Shown piece after piece: positions 35,428 to 42,649 of a DNA stretch of 64,000 nucleotides. Origin of the DNA: Subtercola boreus (lineage in GTDB: Bacteria; Actinomycetota; Actinomycetes; Actinomycetales; Microbacteriaceae); contig NZ_VFOO01000001.1 of the NCBI RefSeq assembly GCF_006716115.1, positions 2,852,001-2,916,000 on the forward strand, written 5' to 3'. Both the position numbers and the translations under genes were made by a program. The notes under the pieces were generated by a model, which did not search any database, had not been told where the DNA came from, and saw only the letters and a program-made list of their open reading frames with translations. Every line of letters begins with the position of its first letter. The first letter of the stretch is position 1.

Positions 35428-35994
35428 TCAGCGGATCTCGTAGGTGCCGTCGAGCCGTGCGCGGCCGACGACATGGCCGGCCATGGCCCGCACGGTGTCG
35501 TCGAGGGTGAACTTCTCCGGCAGGTCGACGTGGGTATCGAGGGCGAAGAGCTGGAAGACGTAGGAGTGCGGGCCGTGGGAACGGACGGGCAGCGGGCCGG
35601 CGTAACCGCGGTGGCCGAGTCCGCCTCTGCCGTGCCGCAGCCCGGGTACGGGGCTCGGGTCGGCCAGGCCGTTCTCGGGGATACCCCGCAGTTCGGGATC
35701 GATGCCGACGGTCAGGTCATGGATGGCCGCCTTCCCGAAGGGCACATCGGGATCCTGCACGATGAGCACCAGCTCCAGGATGCCCGCCGGGGGCTCCGTC
35801 CAGGTGAGGGCGGGCGAGAGCTTGGGGCCGCGCAGCCTGCCACGGTGGCGTTCGGGGATGGGAGTGCGGTGGTCGAACGCGGGGCTCGCGAGCGTGAAGT
35901 TCTCGGGCGCCTGCAGGTCGGCGGCGGCCCAGGCGAGCGTGTGCTCGCCTGCGTGCCGGTTGCGGAGGAGGAGGCCGATGGGGTTGGCGGGCAT
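35428..35994 (-). CDS. YbhB/YbcL (PEBP) family protein
   Basis: This 188-residue protein belongs to the phosphatidylethanolamine-binding/Raf-kinase-inhibitor-like family. The conserved ligand pocket is recognisable: LSPALTWTEPPAG, VLIVQDPDVPFG, AIHDL (in place of the usual VHWV) and YAGPLPVRSHGPHSYVFQLFALD. It has no signal peptide. Family members have no firmly known enzyme role in bacteria. It is divergent from a MarR regulator, whose palindrome lies between the two starts. Confidence 0.88.
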   Translation of the reverse strand: MPANPIGLLLRNRHAGEHTLAWAAADLQAPENFTLASPAFDHRTPIPERHRGRLRGPKLSPALTWTEPPAGILELVLIVQDPDVPFGKAAIHDLTVGIDPELRGIPENGLADPSPVPGLRHGRGGLGHRGYAGPLPVRSHGPHSYVFQLFALDTHVDLPEKFTLDDTVRAMAGHVVGRARLDGTYEIR

Positions 35995-36040
35995 GTGGGG
36001 CGTTCTTTCGTTCGGATGAGGGGGGCCGACATGTGCTTCT

Positions 36041-36062
36041 TTAGGTACACTAAGTATTTATG
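36041..36062 (+). promoter_or_regulatory. MarR operator and promoter between PEBP and MarR genes
   Basis: The dyad TTAGGTACACTAA (36041-36053) overlaps TACACT (36046-36051), the likely -10 of the MarR gene, which is eight bases before ATG 36060. The stretch is AT-rich compared with its surroundings. A repressor bound here would affect both divergent genes. Confidence 0.5.
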
Positions 36063-36515
36063 GAGCCGAAAGCAATTCACCCTCAGACAGGCACCGCCCT
36101 CGACGATGCGCTCGGCGCCCAGGTTCGATCGACAGTGGGACGGATCTATCGTCGATTCCGCAGCGAGCGCCCAGCGGGCGCCCTCGGGGACACCGCCCTG
36201 GACGTTTTGCTTTACCTCAACAAGCACGGGCCGCAGACGCTGACGCAGCTCAGCGAGCAGGCCCAGGTTGCGCCCGCTTCGATGAGCCAGAGCGTGAACC
36301 GGCTCACCTCGGCCGGTTTCGCGAGCCGCACTCCCGACCCGCACGACCGACGCAAGGTTCTCTTCACCGCGACATCCGAGGGCGACGAACTCGCCGTGGC
36401 GACCCGGGTGCACCGTGACGCCTGGCTCGATGCCCACCTGGACGCGCTGAGCCCCGAAGACCAGGCGGCGATCGCCCGGGCCTGCACGGTGCTGAGCGGC
36501 ATCGCCGACCTCTGA
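36060..36515 (+). CDS. MarR-family regulator
   Basis: This 151-residue regulator has a winged helix with LTQLSEQAQVAPASMSQSVNRLTSAGF and the wing TPDPHDRRKVLFTATSEG. It lacks the OhrR cysteine. Its probable target is the divergent PEBP gene and itself. The ligand is unknown. Confidence 0.88.
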   Translation: MEPKAIHPQTGTALDDALGAQVRSTVGRIYRRFRSERPAGALGDTALDVLLYLNKHGPQTLTQLSEQAQVAPASMSQSVNRLTSAGFASRTPDPHDRRKVLFTATSEGDELAVATRVHRDAWLDAHLDALSPEDQAAIARACTVLSGIADL

Positions 36516-36543
36516 GGCGTCGCGGGCGTCGGGGGCGTCGGAC

Positions 36544-37116
36544 TCAGCCGCCGAGTGCCCGGCGCTCGCTCAGCCAGCGCGCGTGGAGCGACCACGGGTC
36601 GTCGACGCCTCGGGCGAGCACACCGATGTGCGCCTCGAGCTCCGGATGCACGGCGAACCACTCGCTCCGCGGCACCCGGTGCGTGGCGAACTGTGCGTGC
36701 CGGAGTTGTTCGAGCATCCGCCCGCCCGGCTCGAACGCGAGCAGCTCCTCGTAGTGCAGGCTGCCGAGCCGTTGCCGCGGGTTAGCAGACGTACCGATCT
36801 TGATGCGCTCCCCGGAGCGGATGTAGTAGACCACCTCGACCCGCGAAAAACCGGAGCCCGGATCCGGGTCGGGCACCTCCCCCGCCTTCCATTCACAGAC
36901 GGCGCAGAGCCAGCCCGACGGGTATCGCACGCCGAGCCTCGACCCGCAGGCACGGCACGGCGACGGCAGCACATCGGTGACGCCCACCCCGCGGGCGACC
37001 CAGTCGTGCGCGAGCAGCAGATGGTGTTCGCAGAGGGCCAGCGGGGCATCCACCTCGACCGGCTCGCCGCACACCCGCCCGCCCGCGTCGACGCTGCAAC
37101 AGATTGCGCGGCTCAT
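36544..37116 (-). CDS. Zinc-ribbon and GIY-YIG-like (T5orf172/Mug113) protein
   Basis: This 190-residue protein has two N-terminal Cys clusters (residues about 6-33 with CC, C, C and HH; residues about 54-73 with CRAC and CAVC) that look like zinc ribbons. A GIY-YIG-like domain of the T5orf172 type follows: VVYYIRSGERIKIGTSANPRQRLGS, then the helix with EQLRHAQFATHRVPRSEWF. Such domains are nicking nucleases in phages and are also common as single chromosomal genes of unknown role. A strong G-quadruplex-type run lies on the same strand 28-60 bases before its start. Confidence 0.75.
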   Translation of the reverse strand: MSRAICCSVDAGGRVCGEPVEVDAPLALCEHHLLLAHDWVARGVGVTDVLPSPCRACGSRLGVRYPSGWLCAVCEWKAGEVPDPDPGSGFSRVEVVYYIRSGERIKIGTSANPRQRLGSLHYEELLAFEPGGRMLEQLRHAQFATHRVPRSEWFAVHPELEAHIGVLARGVDDPWSLHARWLSERRALGG

Positions 37117-37143
37117 GCCCCGACCCTAATCCCCCCCTCCGAC

Positions 37144-37176
37144 ACCCACCCACCCCACCCCACCCCCACCCCCACC
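37144..37176 (-). other. G-quadruplex-forming run in the 5' region of the GIY-YIG-like gene
   Basis: The minus strand reads as six or more runs of three to five G separated by single T (plus strand CCCACCCACCCCACCCC and so on). Four runs of at least three G with short loops are enough for a quadruplex. It lies upstream of ATG 37116 in the mRNA sense. Confidence 0.6.
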
Positions 37177-37179
37177 AGA

Positions 37180-37237
37180 TCGAGTGGGCAGTTTGGGCCC
37201 TAAAACCGCCTGTTTGGGGCCCAAACCGCCCACTCGA
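37180..37237. repeat. Long hairpin after the MarR gene
   Basis: The arms 37180-37200 and 37217-37237 pair at 20 of 21 positions; the outer part is TCGAGTGGGC and the inner part TTTGGGCCC. The loop has 16 bases. It begins 15 bases after the end of the minus-strand MarR gene, and also lies upstream of the GIY-YIG-like gene. Confidence 0.85.
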
Positions 37238-37252
37238 CGTATTCGGGGAGGG

Positions 37253-37747
37253 TCAGACGGACTCGTTGTGGCGCCAGACCGCGTCGGTCACCCAGGAGAG
37301 TTCGTCGCTGAAGCGTGTCAGGAGGCGGGCGAAGTCGGCGCGGTCCTCCTCGTTCCACTTGCCGACGAGGGTGTTGTAGACGTCCTGCGCGATTCGGCGG
37401 TGCCGGTCGATCGCCACGGCACCGGCCTCTGTCGCGCTCACCAGCACCGCGCGGCGGTCGGCGGGATCGGGCGTCCGCGTGACGAGGCCGGCGGATTCGA
37501 GGCGTTTGACCTCGGTGGTCATCGTCGACTTGTCGACCTCCAGCCATTCGGCGAGCCGCGACATCCGGATCGGCTTCGAGGCGACAAGACGTTCGAGCAG
37601 CCAGGAGTCCGTGCTCGACAGCGCAGCACCCTCGGCATCGTGGAGGCTCCGGCGATTCTCGGCGCGCGTCGACCAGCGCTGGATGAGGGCGAGCGTCGAC
37701 TCGATCGACTCGCCCACATTGACCGGTTCCGGGGTAGCTGGATCCAT
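37253..37747 (-). CDS. MarR-family regulator divergent from terC
   Basis: This 164-residue regulator has a winged helix (IRMSRLAEWLEVDKSTMTTEVKRLESAGLV) and the wing TRTPDPADRRAVLVSATE. I start it at ATG 37747 rather than upstream at 37822, because the two operators occupy that stretch and the extra frame reads as non-protein sequence. It probably controls terC, and perhaps the stress operon behind it, through the paired palindromes at 37782-37823. Confidence 0.85.
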   Translation of the reverse strand: MDPATPEPVNVGESIESTLALIQRWSTRAENRRSLHDAEGAALSSTDSWLLERLVASKPIRMSRLAEWLEVDKSTMTTEVKRLESAGLVTRTPDPADRRAVLVSATEAGAVAIDRHRRIAQDVYNTLVGKWNEEDRADFARLLTRFSDELSWVTDAVWRHNESV

Positions 37748-37781
37748 ACCTGAAAGTTTCCTGTCCAATGTGGTTCTGGAT

Positions 37782-37823
37782 TTGGTTGGTGCGCTCCAAC
37801 CAATATAGTGGGAGCACACCAAC
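37782..37823. promoter_or_regulatory. Two MarR operators between marR and terC
   Basis: TTGGTTGG at 37782-37789 and CCAACCAA at 37796-37803 form a perfect palindrome around TGCGCT. A second site, 37808-37823, read on the minus strand is GTTGGTGTGCTCCCAC, nearly identical to GTTGGTGCGCTCCAAC of the first. The two sites lie in opposite orientation, covering the promoters of both genes. Confidence 0.75.
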
Positions 37824-37874
37824 TAAATTACACCCCCTCCACTCACCCTCCGAACAACCAGGAGCACTTCACCC

Positions 37875-39056
37875 ATGGAAATCCCCGGCTACGTCTGGCT
37901 GCTGACAATCGTCGGCATCCTGGCCCTCCTCGCCTTCGACTTCTTCTTCCACGTGCGGAAGGCGCACGAGCCCACATTGAAGGAGGCCGCCAAGTGGTCG
38001 GCCATCTACGTGGGCATCGCCGTCGTCTTCGGCATCGGCGTGCTGGTCTTCGGCGGCCAGACGCTCGGCACCGAGTACTTCGCCGGTTACATCACCGAGA
38101 AGGCGCTGAGCGTCGACAACCTGTTCGTCTTCCTGATCATCATCGCGAGCTTCAGGGTTCCGCGCGCCGACCAGCAGAAGGTGCTGCTCTTCGGCATCAT
38201 CTTCGCGCTGATCGCCCGCACCGGGTTCATCTTCATCGGTGCCGCCGCGATCAACTCGTTCGCGTGGCTGTTCTACCTGTTCGGCGGGTTCCTCATCTTC
38301 ACCGCGATCAAGCTGCTGCGCCCCGAGTCGGAGGGTGATGACGCCGACAACGTGATCATCCGCCTGGCGAAGCGCATCTTCAACACCACCGAGCGCTACG
38401 ACGGCGACAAGTTCTTCACGATCGAGAACGGCAAGAAGGTTCTCACGCCGATGCTCCTCGTGATGGTCGCCATCGGTGGAACCGACCTGCTGTTCGCGCT
38501 CGACTCCGTGCCCGCGATCTTCGGCCTCACGCAGAACACCTACATCGTGTTCACCGCCACCGCGTTCTCGCTGATGGGTCTCCGCCAGCTGTTCTTCCTG
38601 ATCGACGGTCTGCTCGACCGCCTCATCTTCCTCAGCTACGGCCTCGCCGCGATCCTCGCCTTCATCGGTGTGAAGCTGGTGCTGCACGCTCTGCACGAGA
38701 ACAACCTGCCGTTCCTGAACGGTGGCCAGCCGATCCCGGTGTTCGAGATCAGCACCGAGCTCTCGCTGATCGTCATCATCGGTGTTCTCACCATCACCGT
38801 GCTCGCCTCGCTCTTCAGCCCGGCAGGCAAGGCGAACACCATCATCAGCGACTCGCGTATCCAGGCCAAGAAGTTCGTCGAGCACGACTTCAAGGGCGAC
38901 ACCGCCGAGCGCGACGCCACCTACAACAGGATGGTGGCCCGCGAGCAGGCCATCGGAACCCTCTCCGAGAAGCAGCGCGCGAAGGCCGCTGACGACGAGG
39001 AGCTCGTCGCCCTGCTGGCCCAGGCTCACGAACTGCACGGCCAGAGCGCAAAGTAA
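37875..39056 (+). CDS. terC: TerC-family integral membrane protein
   Basis: This 393-residue protein has eight to nine helices with the TerC core: EKALSVDNLFVFLIIIASF, GGFLIFTAIKLLRPE, AIGGTDLLFALDSVPAIFGLTQ and the C-terminal helices. The acidic residues in helices (SVDN, ALDSVP) are thought to bind metal; some relatives export Mn2+. The C-terminal cytoplasmic tail of about 80 residues is charged. AGGAG precedes ATG 37875. It is the first gene of the tellurite/stress island and is divergent from a MarR regulator. Confidence 0.93.
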   Translation: MEIPGYVWLLTIVGILALLAFDFFFHVRKAHEPTLKEAAKWSAIYVGIAVVFGIGVLVFGGQTLGTEYFAGYITEKALSVDNLFVFLIIIASFRVPRADQQKVLLFGIIFALIARTGFIFIGAAAINSFAWLFYLFGGFLIFTAIKLLRPESEGDDADNVIIRLAKRIFNTTERYDGDKFFTIENGKKVLTPMLLVMVAIGGTDLLFALDSVPAIFGLTQNTYIVFTATAFSLMGLRQLFFLIDGLLDRLIFLSYGLAAILAFIGVKLVLHALHENNLPFLNGGQPIPVFEISTELSLIVIIGVLTITVLASLFSPAGKANTIISDSRIQAKKFVEHDFKGDTAERDATYNRMVAREQAIGTLSEKQRAKAADDEELVALLAQAHELHGQSAK

Positions 39057-39068
39057 CGCCGTATCCTC

Positions 39069-39093
39069 TAGCGTGGGAGAGCATCCCAACGCT
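39069..39093 (+). promoter_or_regulatory. Promoter box and hairpin before the first terD gene
   Basis: TAGCGT at 39069-39074 is a possible -10 box. AGCGTGGGA and TCCCAACGCT (39070-39093) form a hairpin with a 5-base loop that overlaps it. It could act in DNA as an operator, or at the end of terC mRNA. AAGGAG lies just before ATG 39122. Confidence 0.4.
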
Positions 39094-39121
39094 CCGAACG
39101 CACGACCAAGGAGAAAACATC

Positions 39122-39715
39122 ATGGGTCTGAGCTTGCAAAAAGGCCAGTCACTCTCACTGACGAAGAAAGACGGCGGGGCTCTCACGAAGATCCGCCTGG
39201 GGCTCGGCTGGGACAGCGCCGCCCCCGTGAAGCGCGGCCTGTTCGGCCGGGCGAAGGCGGCCGACGAGATCGACCTCGATGCGTCGGCCATCTTCTTCGA
39301 CGCCTCAGGCAAGGTGCTCGACACCGTCTGGTTCCAGCAACTGGCCAGCAAAGACGGATCGGCCACCCACACCGGCGACAACCTCACCGGCGCCGGCGAC
39401 GGTGACGACGAGACCATCCTGGTCGACCTCTCGAAGGTCTCCCCGGCGGTCTCGCAGATCGTCTTCGTGATCTCGAGCTACACCCAGCAGTCGTTCGACA
39501 TGGTCGAGAACGCCTTCAGCCGCGTCGTCGACGACTCCGCCCCCGGCTCACCCGAGGTGGCCCGCTACCAGCTCACGGACTCCGGCACCCACACCGCGAT
39601 GATCATGTCGAAGGTGTCGCGTGAAGGAGCAGGCTGGAGCTTCAAGGCGATCGGCAATCGGGCCAACGGCCGCTCCGTGATGGACCTGCTGACCCCCGCC
39701 GCCCAGGCACTCTGA
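39122..39715 (+). CDS. terD: TerD-family calcium-binding stress protein (copy 1)
   Basis: This 197-residue cytoplasmic protein has the TerD fold: [34 protein letters not shown] and the calcium-binding stretch [15 protein letters not shown]. TerD proteins bind Ca2+ and are thought to gather in complexes near the membrane with TerC under stress. All predicted Ca2+ ligands appear present. An extra basic loop ([13 protein letters not shown]) precedes the DLDASA motif. Confidence 0.93.
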   Translation: MGLSLQKGQSLSLTKKDGGALTKIRLGLGWDSAAPVKRGLFGRAKAADEIDLDASAIFFDASGKVLDTVWFQQLASKDGSATHTGDNLTGAGDGDDETILVDLSKVSPAVSQIVFVISSYTQQSFDMVENAFSRVVDDSAPGSPEVARYQLTDSGTHTAMIMSKVSREGAGWSFKAIGNRANGRSVMDLLTPAAQAL

Positions 39716-39747
39716 ACGCACACAACCAACAAGGAGCACTGATACAC

Positions 39748-40326
39748 ATGGCAGGACTCACTCTCGCCAAGGGAAACAACCTCTCGCTCACCAAGACCAG
39801 CCCCGGGCTCACCGTCGCCACGGTCGGCCTCGGCTGGGACCCGCGCACCACCAGCGGCGAAGCATTCGACCTCGACGCGTCAGCGCTGCTGCTGGGAGCC
39901 GACGGCAAGGTCCGCTCGAGCGCCGACTTCATCTTCTACAACCAGCCTGCGACCCCCGACGAGTCGGTCAAGCACCTGGGCGACAACCGCACCGGTGACG
40001 GCGACGGTGATGACGAGCAGATCAACATCGACCTGCAGAAGGTCGCCTCGGACGTGCAGCGCATCGTGATCGCCGTGTCGATCGACAAGGCCGACGAGCG
40101 CCGCCAGAACTTCGGCCAGGTGCGCGCCGCCTACTGCCGCGTCGTCGACCAGGACGGCCAGGAGATCGTGCGCTTCGACCTCAGCGAAGACGCGGCCCCC
40201 GAGACCGCGATGGTCTTCGCGGAGGTCTACCGCAACGGCGCCGAATGGAAGTTCAAGGCCGTCGGCCAGGGCTACATCACCGGTCTCGCCGGAATCGCCG
40301 GTGACTTCGGCGTCCAACTGGGCTAG
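39748..40326 (+). CDS. TerD/TerE-family calcium-binding stress protein (copy 2)
   Basis: This 192-residue paralogue has [34 protein letters not shown] and [15 protein letters not shown], so the calcium site is complete and matches the best-studied TerD/TerE proteins. It lies 32 bases after copy 1 with its own AAGGAG. The C-terminus has the conserved [18 protein letters not shown]. Confidence 0.93.
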   Translation: MAGLTLAKGNNLSLTKTSPGLTVATVGLGWDPRTTSGEAFDLDASALLLGADGKVRSSADFIFYNQPATPDESVKHLGDNRTGDGDGDDEQINIDLQKVASDVQRIVIAVSIDKADERRQNFGQVRAAYCRVVDQDGQEIVRFDLSEDAAPETAMVFAEVYRNGAEWKFKAVGQGYITGLAGIAGDFGVQLG

Positions 40327-40339
40327 AAAGGCTCCTTCG

Positions 40340-41557
40340 ATGAGTACTCCTCTCACTCCCCCCGACGACAGCGACGTCGCGCAGGCCTCGTCGCTGGTGC
40401 TGCGCGCTCCGGATGCCCCCGACATCGTCGTGGCGGATGCTGCGCCGGGCATGGTCCCGGTTCCGTCCGAGCGGCAGACCGAGATCTCCCGCCAGGCCCG
40501 CGAGTTCGTGGCCGAGGTGAGTTCGCTCGACCCGCGGAGCCCCGAGTTCCAGACCAAGGTCGAGGGCATCTCGCAGATCGGCGGGGCCGAGATGGTGCAG
40601 TCGGGCGGGTACTCGACGCGGATGCTCGAACGCTCGTCCACGTCCGTCGCGGGCGCGAAGAAGACCGGCAACAGCGCGCAGATCACCGTGGCCAACACCC
40701 TCGGCGACCTCCGCACCACGGTGGAAGACCTGACGCCGAACGCGGCAGACCTCGGCGTGGGCCGCAAGATCCTGGGATTCATCCCGGGCGGCAACAAGCT
40801 GGCGCGGTACTTCCAGAAGTACGAGAGCGCCCAGACGCAGCTCGACAAGATCATCAAGTCGCTGATGGCCGGCCAGGACGAACTGCTGAAGGACAACGCC
40901 GCTCTCGCCGGCGAGAAGGTGCAGCTCTGGGAGACGATGCAGGCGCTCAGCGAGTACGCCGTCTTCGCGAAGGCCCTGGATGCCGCGACCGTCGAGAAGA
41001 TCGCTTCCAGCCGCGCCTCCGGCCAGATCGAGGAGGCGCAGAAGCTCGAAGCCGACGTGCTCTTCCCGATCCGCCAGCGCCACCAGGACATCCTGACCCA
41101 GCTCGCCGTCTCGGTGCAGGGCTATCTCGCGATGGACCTGATCCGCAAGAACAACCTCGAGCTGATCAAGGGCGTCGACCGGGCCCGCACCACCACGATC
41201 GCGGCGCTCCGCACGGCGGTCATCGTCGCCCAGGCTCTCGCGAACCAGAAGATGGTGCTCGACCAGATCGATGCGATCAACACCACGACGAACAACATGA
41301 TCCTGAAGACCAGCGAGATGCTGAAGGACCAGACCGTGCGCATCCAGGAGCAGGCCGGCAGTTCGGGCGTGAGCGTCGAGACACTGCAGAAGGCGTTCGA
41401 CAACGTGTTCCAGACCATGGATGCGATCGACACCTTCCGCGCCTCGGCGGCCAAGAACATGGAAGGCACCGTCGCGGCACTCGAGACGGGCATCCAGAAG
41501 GCGAAGCCGTACCTCGAGCGCAGCCGCCAGGGAGACCAGGGCGAGATCTCCCGATGA
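40340..41557 (+). CDS. telA: TelA/KlaA-family toxic anion resistance protein
   Basis: This 405-residue mostly helical protein has the TelA core: GFIPGGNKLARYFQKYESAQTQ, KSLMAGQDELLKDNA, LFPIRQRHQDILTQLAV and GYLAMDLIRKNNLELIKGVDRA. It has long coiled-coil segments and no membrane helix. TelA proteins raise tolerance to tellurite and to some cell-wall-active agents, and often sit beside TerD and XpaC genes. The ATG at 40340 follows GAAAGG, 13 bases after the TerD stop. Confidence 0.93.
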   Translation: MSTPLTPPDDSDVAQASSLVLRAPDAPDIVVADAAPGMVPVPSERQTEISRQAREFVAEVSSLDPRSPEFQTKVEGISQIGGAEMVQSGGYSTRMLERSSTSVAGAKKTGNSAQITVANTLGDLRTTVEDLTPNAADLGVGRKILGFIPGGNKLARYFQKYESAQTQLDKIIKSLMAGQDELLKDNAALAGEKVQLWETMQALSEYAVFAKALDAATVEKIASSRASGQIEEAQKLEADVLFPIRQRHQDILTQLAVSVQGYLAMDLIRKNNLELIKGVDRARTTTIAALRTAVIVAQALANQKMVLDQIDAINTTTNNMILKTSEMLKDQTVRIQEQAGSSGVSVETLQKAFDNVFQTMDAIDTFRASAAKNMEGTVAALETGIQKAKPYLERSRQGDQGEISR

Positions 41558-41572
41558 CGCTGAGGTGACGCC

Positions 41573-42094
41573 GTGACGTTCGGTCGTTTCGTGAACTCGC
41601 TGTTCGGCGGGCCTGCACCCGAGGCGACGCCGACGGTGGTCGACGACGTGCCCGCCGCAGCGACGCTCACCGAGGACGAGCAGACCGCGAAGGCTCTGGA
41701 TGACCTCCGGAGCACGGTGCGGCGCGCCGGCCGTGACCTGCCGACCGTGCTCTTGTCGCGGCTCGGCCAGATCGACGACCTGCTGCGCGACGTCGTCGCG
41801 ACCATCGCCGCGCAGGGAGCCTCGACCGAGCAGCGGGTGCTGCTGGAGGCGATGGTGCGCGACTACATCCCCACGCCGCTGCACGCCTTCCTCGCGCTGC
41901 CGGAGCGCGACCGTGCCGACGACTCCGCGGCCACCGCGCTGTTCGCCGAGCAGCTGGGGCTTCTCGAAGGGACCGTACGCGACATGCTGAACCAGGTGCG
42001 TATCGGCGCGATCGAGGAGCTCTCGACGCACGGGCGTTTTCTCGCCGACAAGTTCCAGGCACCGGATCCGGGCCTCACGCTGGGCGGTCGGTGA
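41573..42094 (+). CDS. Hypothetical helical protein of the Ter island
   Basis: This 173-residue protein is mainly helical and acidic, with LDDLRSTVRRAGRDLPTVLLSRL and MVRDYIPTPLHAFLALPE. I do not recognise a named family with certainty. The placement between TelA and a TerD-like gene, and the DYIPTPLHAF pattern, recall XpaC-like proteins that accompany TelA, but this is a weak inference. Its TGA overlaps the next ATG, so it is translated with the neighbours. Confidence 0.7.
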   Translation: MTFGRFVNSLFGGPAPEATPTVVDDVPAAATLTEDEQTAKALDDLRSTVRRAGRDLPTVLLSRLGQIDDLLRDVVATIAAQGASTEQRVLLEAMVRDYIPTPLHAFLALPERDRADDSAATALFAEQLGLLEGTVRDMLNQVRIGAIEELSTHGRFLADKFQAPDPGLTLGGR

Positions 42095-42645
42095 TGGCCT
42101 CGCTCATCCCCGGGGCCAACGCCGCCCTCACAGCAGAGAACCCCGGCCTCGCGGAGGTTCTTGTCGGGTTCGGCTGGGAGGTCATCCCGAGCCGTGGGCC
42201 GCAAGCCGAACTCGTGCCGCTCGCGATCATGTGCGACGCGGACGACAAGGCGATCTCGAACGACCACCTCGTCTTCTTCAACCAGCTCGAGAGCCAGGAC
42301 GGATCGGTGCAGTTCGTCGACACGTCGGACGCCGAGGAGATCGACGTGGACCTCTCGCTCGTGCCCGAGGCGGTCGAGAAGATCGCCTTCCTCGTCTACG
42401 TCGACCCTGACGTGCGCGGTGCCGCCGACTTCTCGGCCGTGCGCTCGGCCTACGTGCGCGTCGCGACGAAGGACGGCCGCGAACTCGTGCGCTTCGACGT
42501 GCCCCTCGCCGACAACCGCAACGTGCACGCCATGCTCTTCGGCGAGCTGTACCGGCACCGCGCGGACTGGAAGTTCCGCGCCATCGGCCAGGGCTATGCG
42601 AACGGTCTCGCCGGGGTGGCGCGCGACTTCCGGATCGAGCTGTAG
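42094..42645 (+). CDS. TerD-like protein with an altered calcium site (copy 3)
   Basis: This 183-residue paralogue keeps the overall fold (LIPGANAALTAENPGL, VLVGFGWEV, GELYRHRADWKFRAIGQGY), but the two ligand stretches differ. DLDASA is replaced by LVPLAIMCDADDKA, and the GDGDGDDE loop is replaced by VDTSDAEEIDV. It may therefore bind calcium weakly or not at all and could serve as an adaptor for the other TerD proteins. Confidence 0.85.
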   Translation: MASLIPGANAALTAENPGLAEVLVGFGWEVIPSRGPQAELVPLAIMCDADDKAISNDHLVFFNQLESQDGSVQFVDTSDAEEIDVDLSLVPEAVEKIAFLVYVDPDVRGAADFSAVRSAYVRVATKDGRELVRFDVPLADNRNVHAMLFGELYRHRADWKFRAIGQGYANGLAGVARDFRIEL

Positions 42646-42649
42646 GCCC

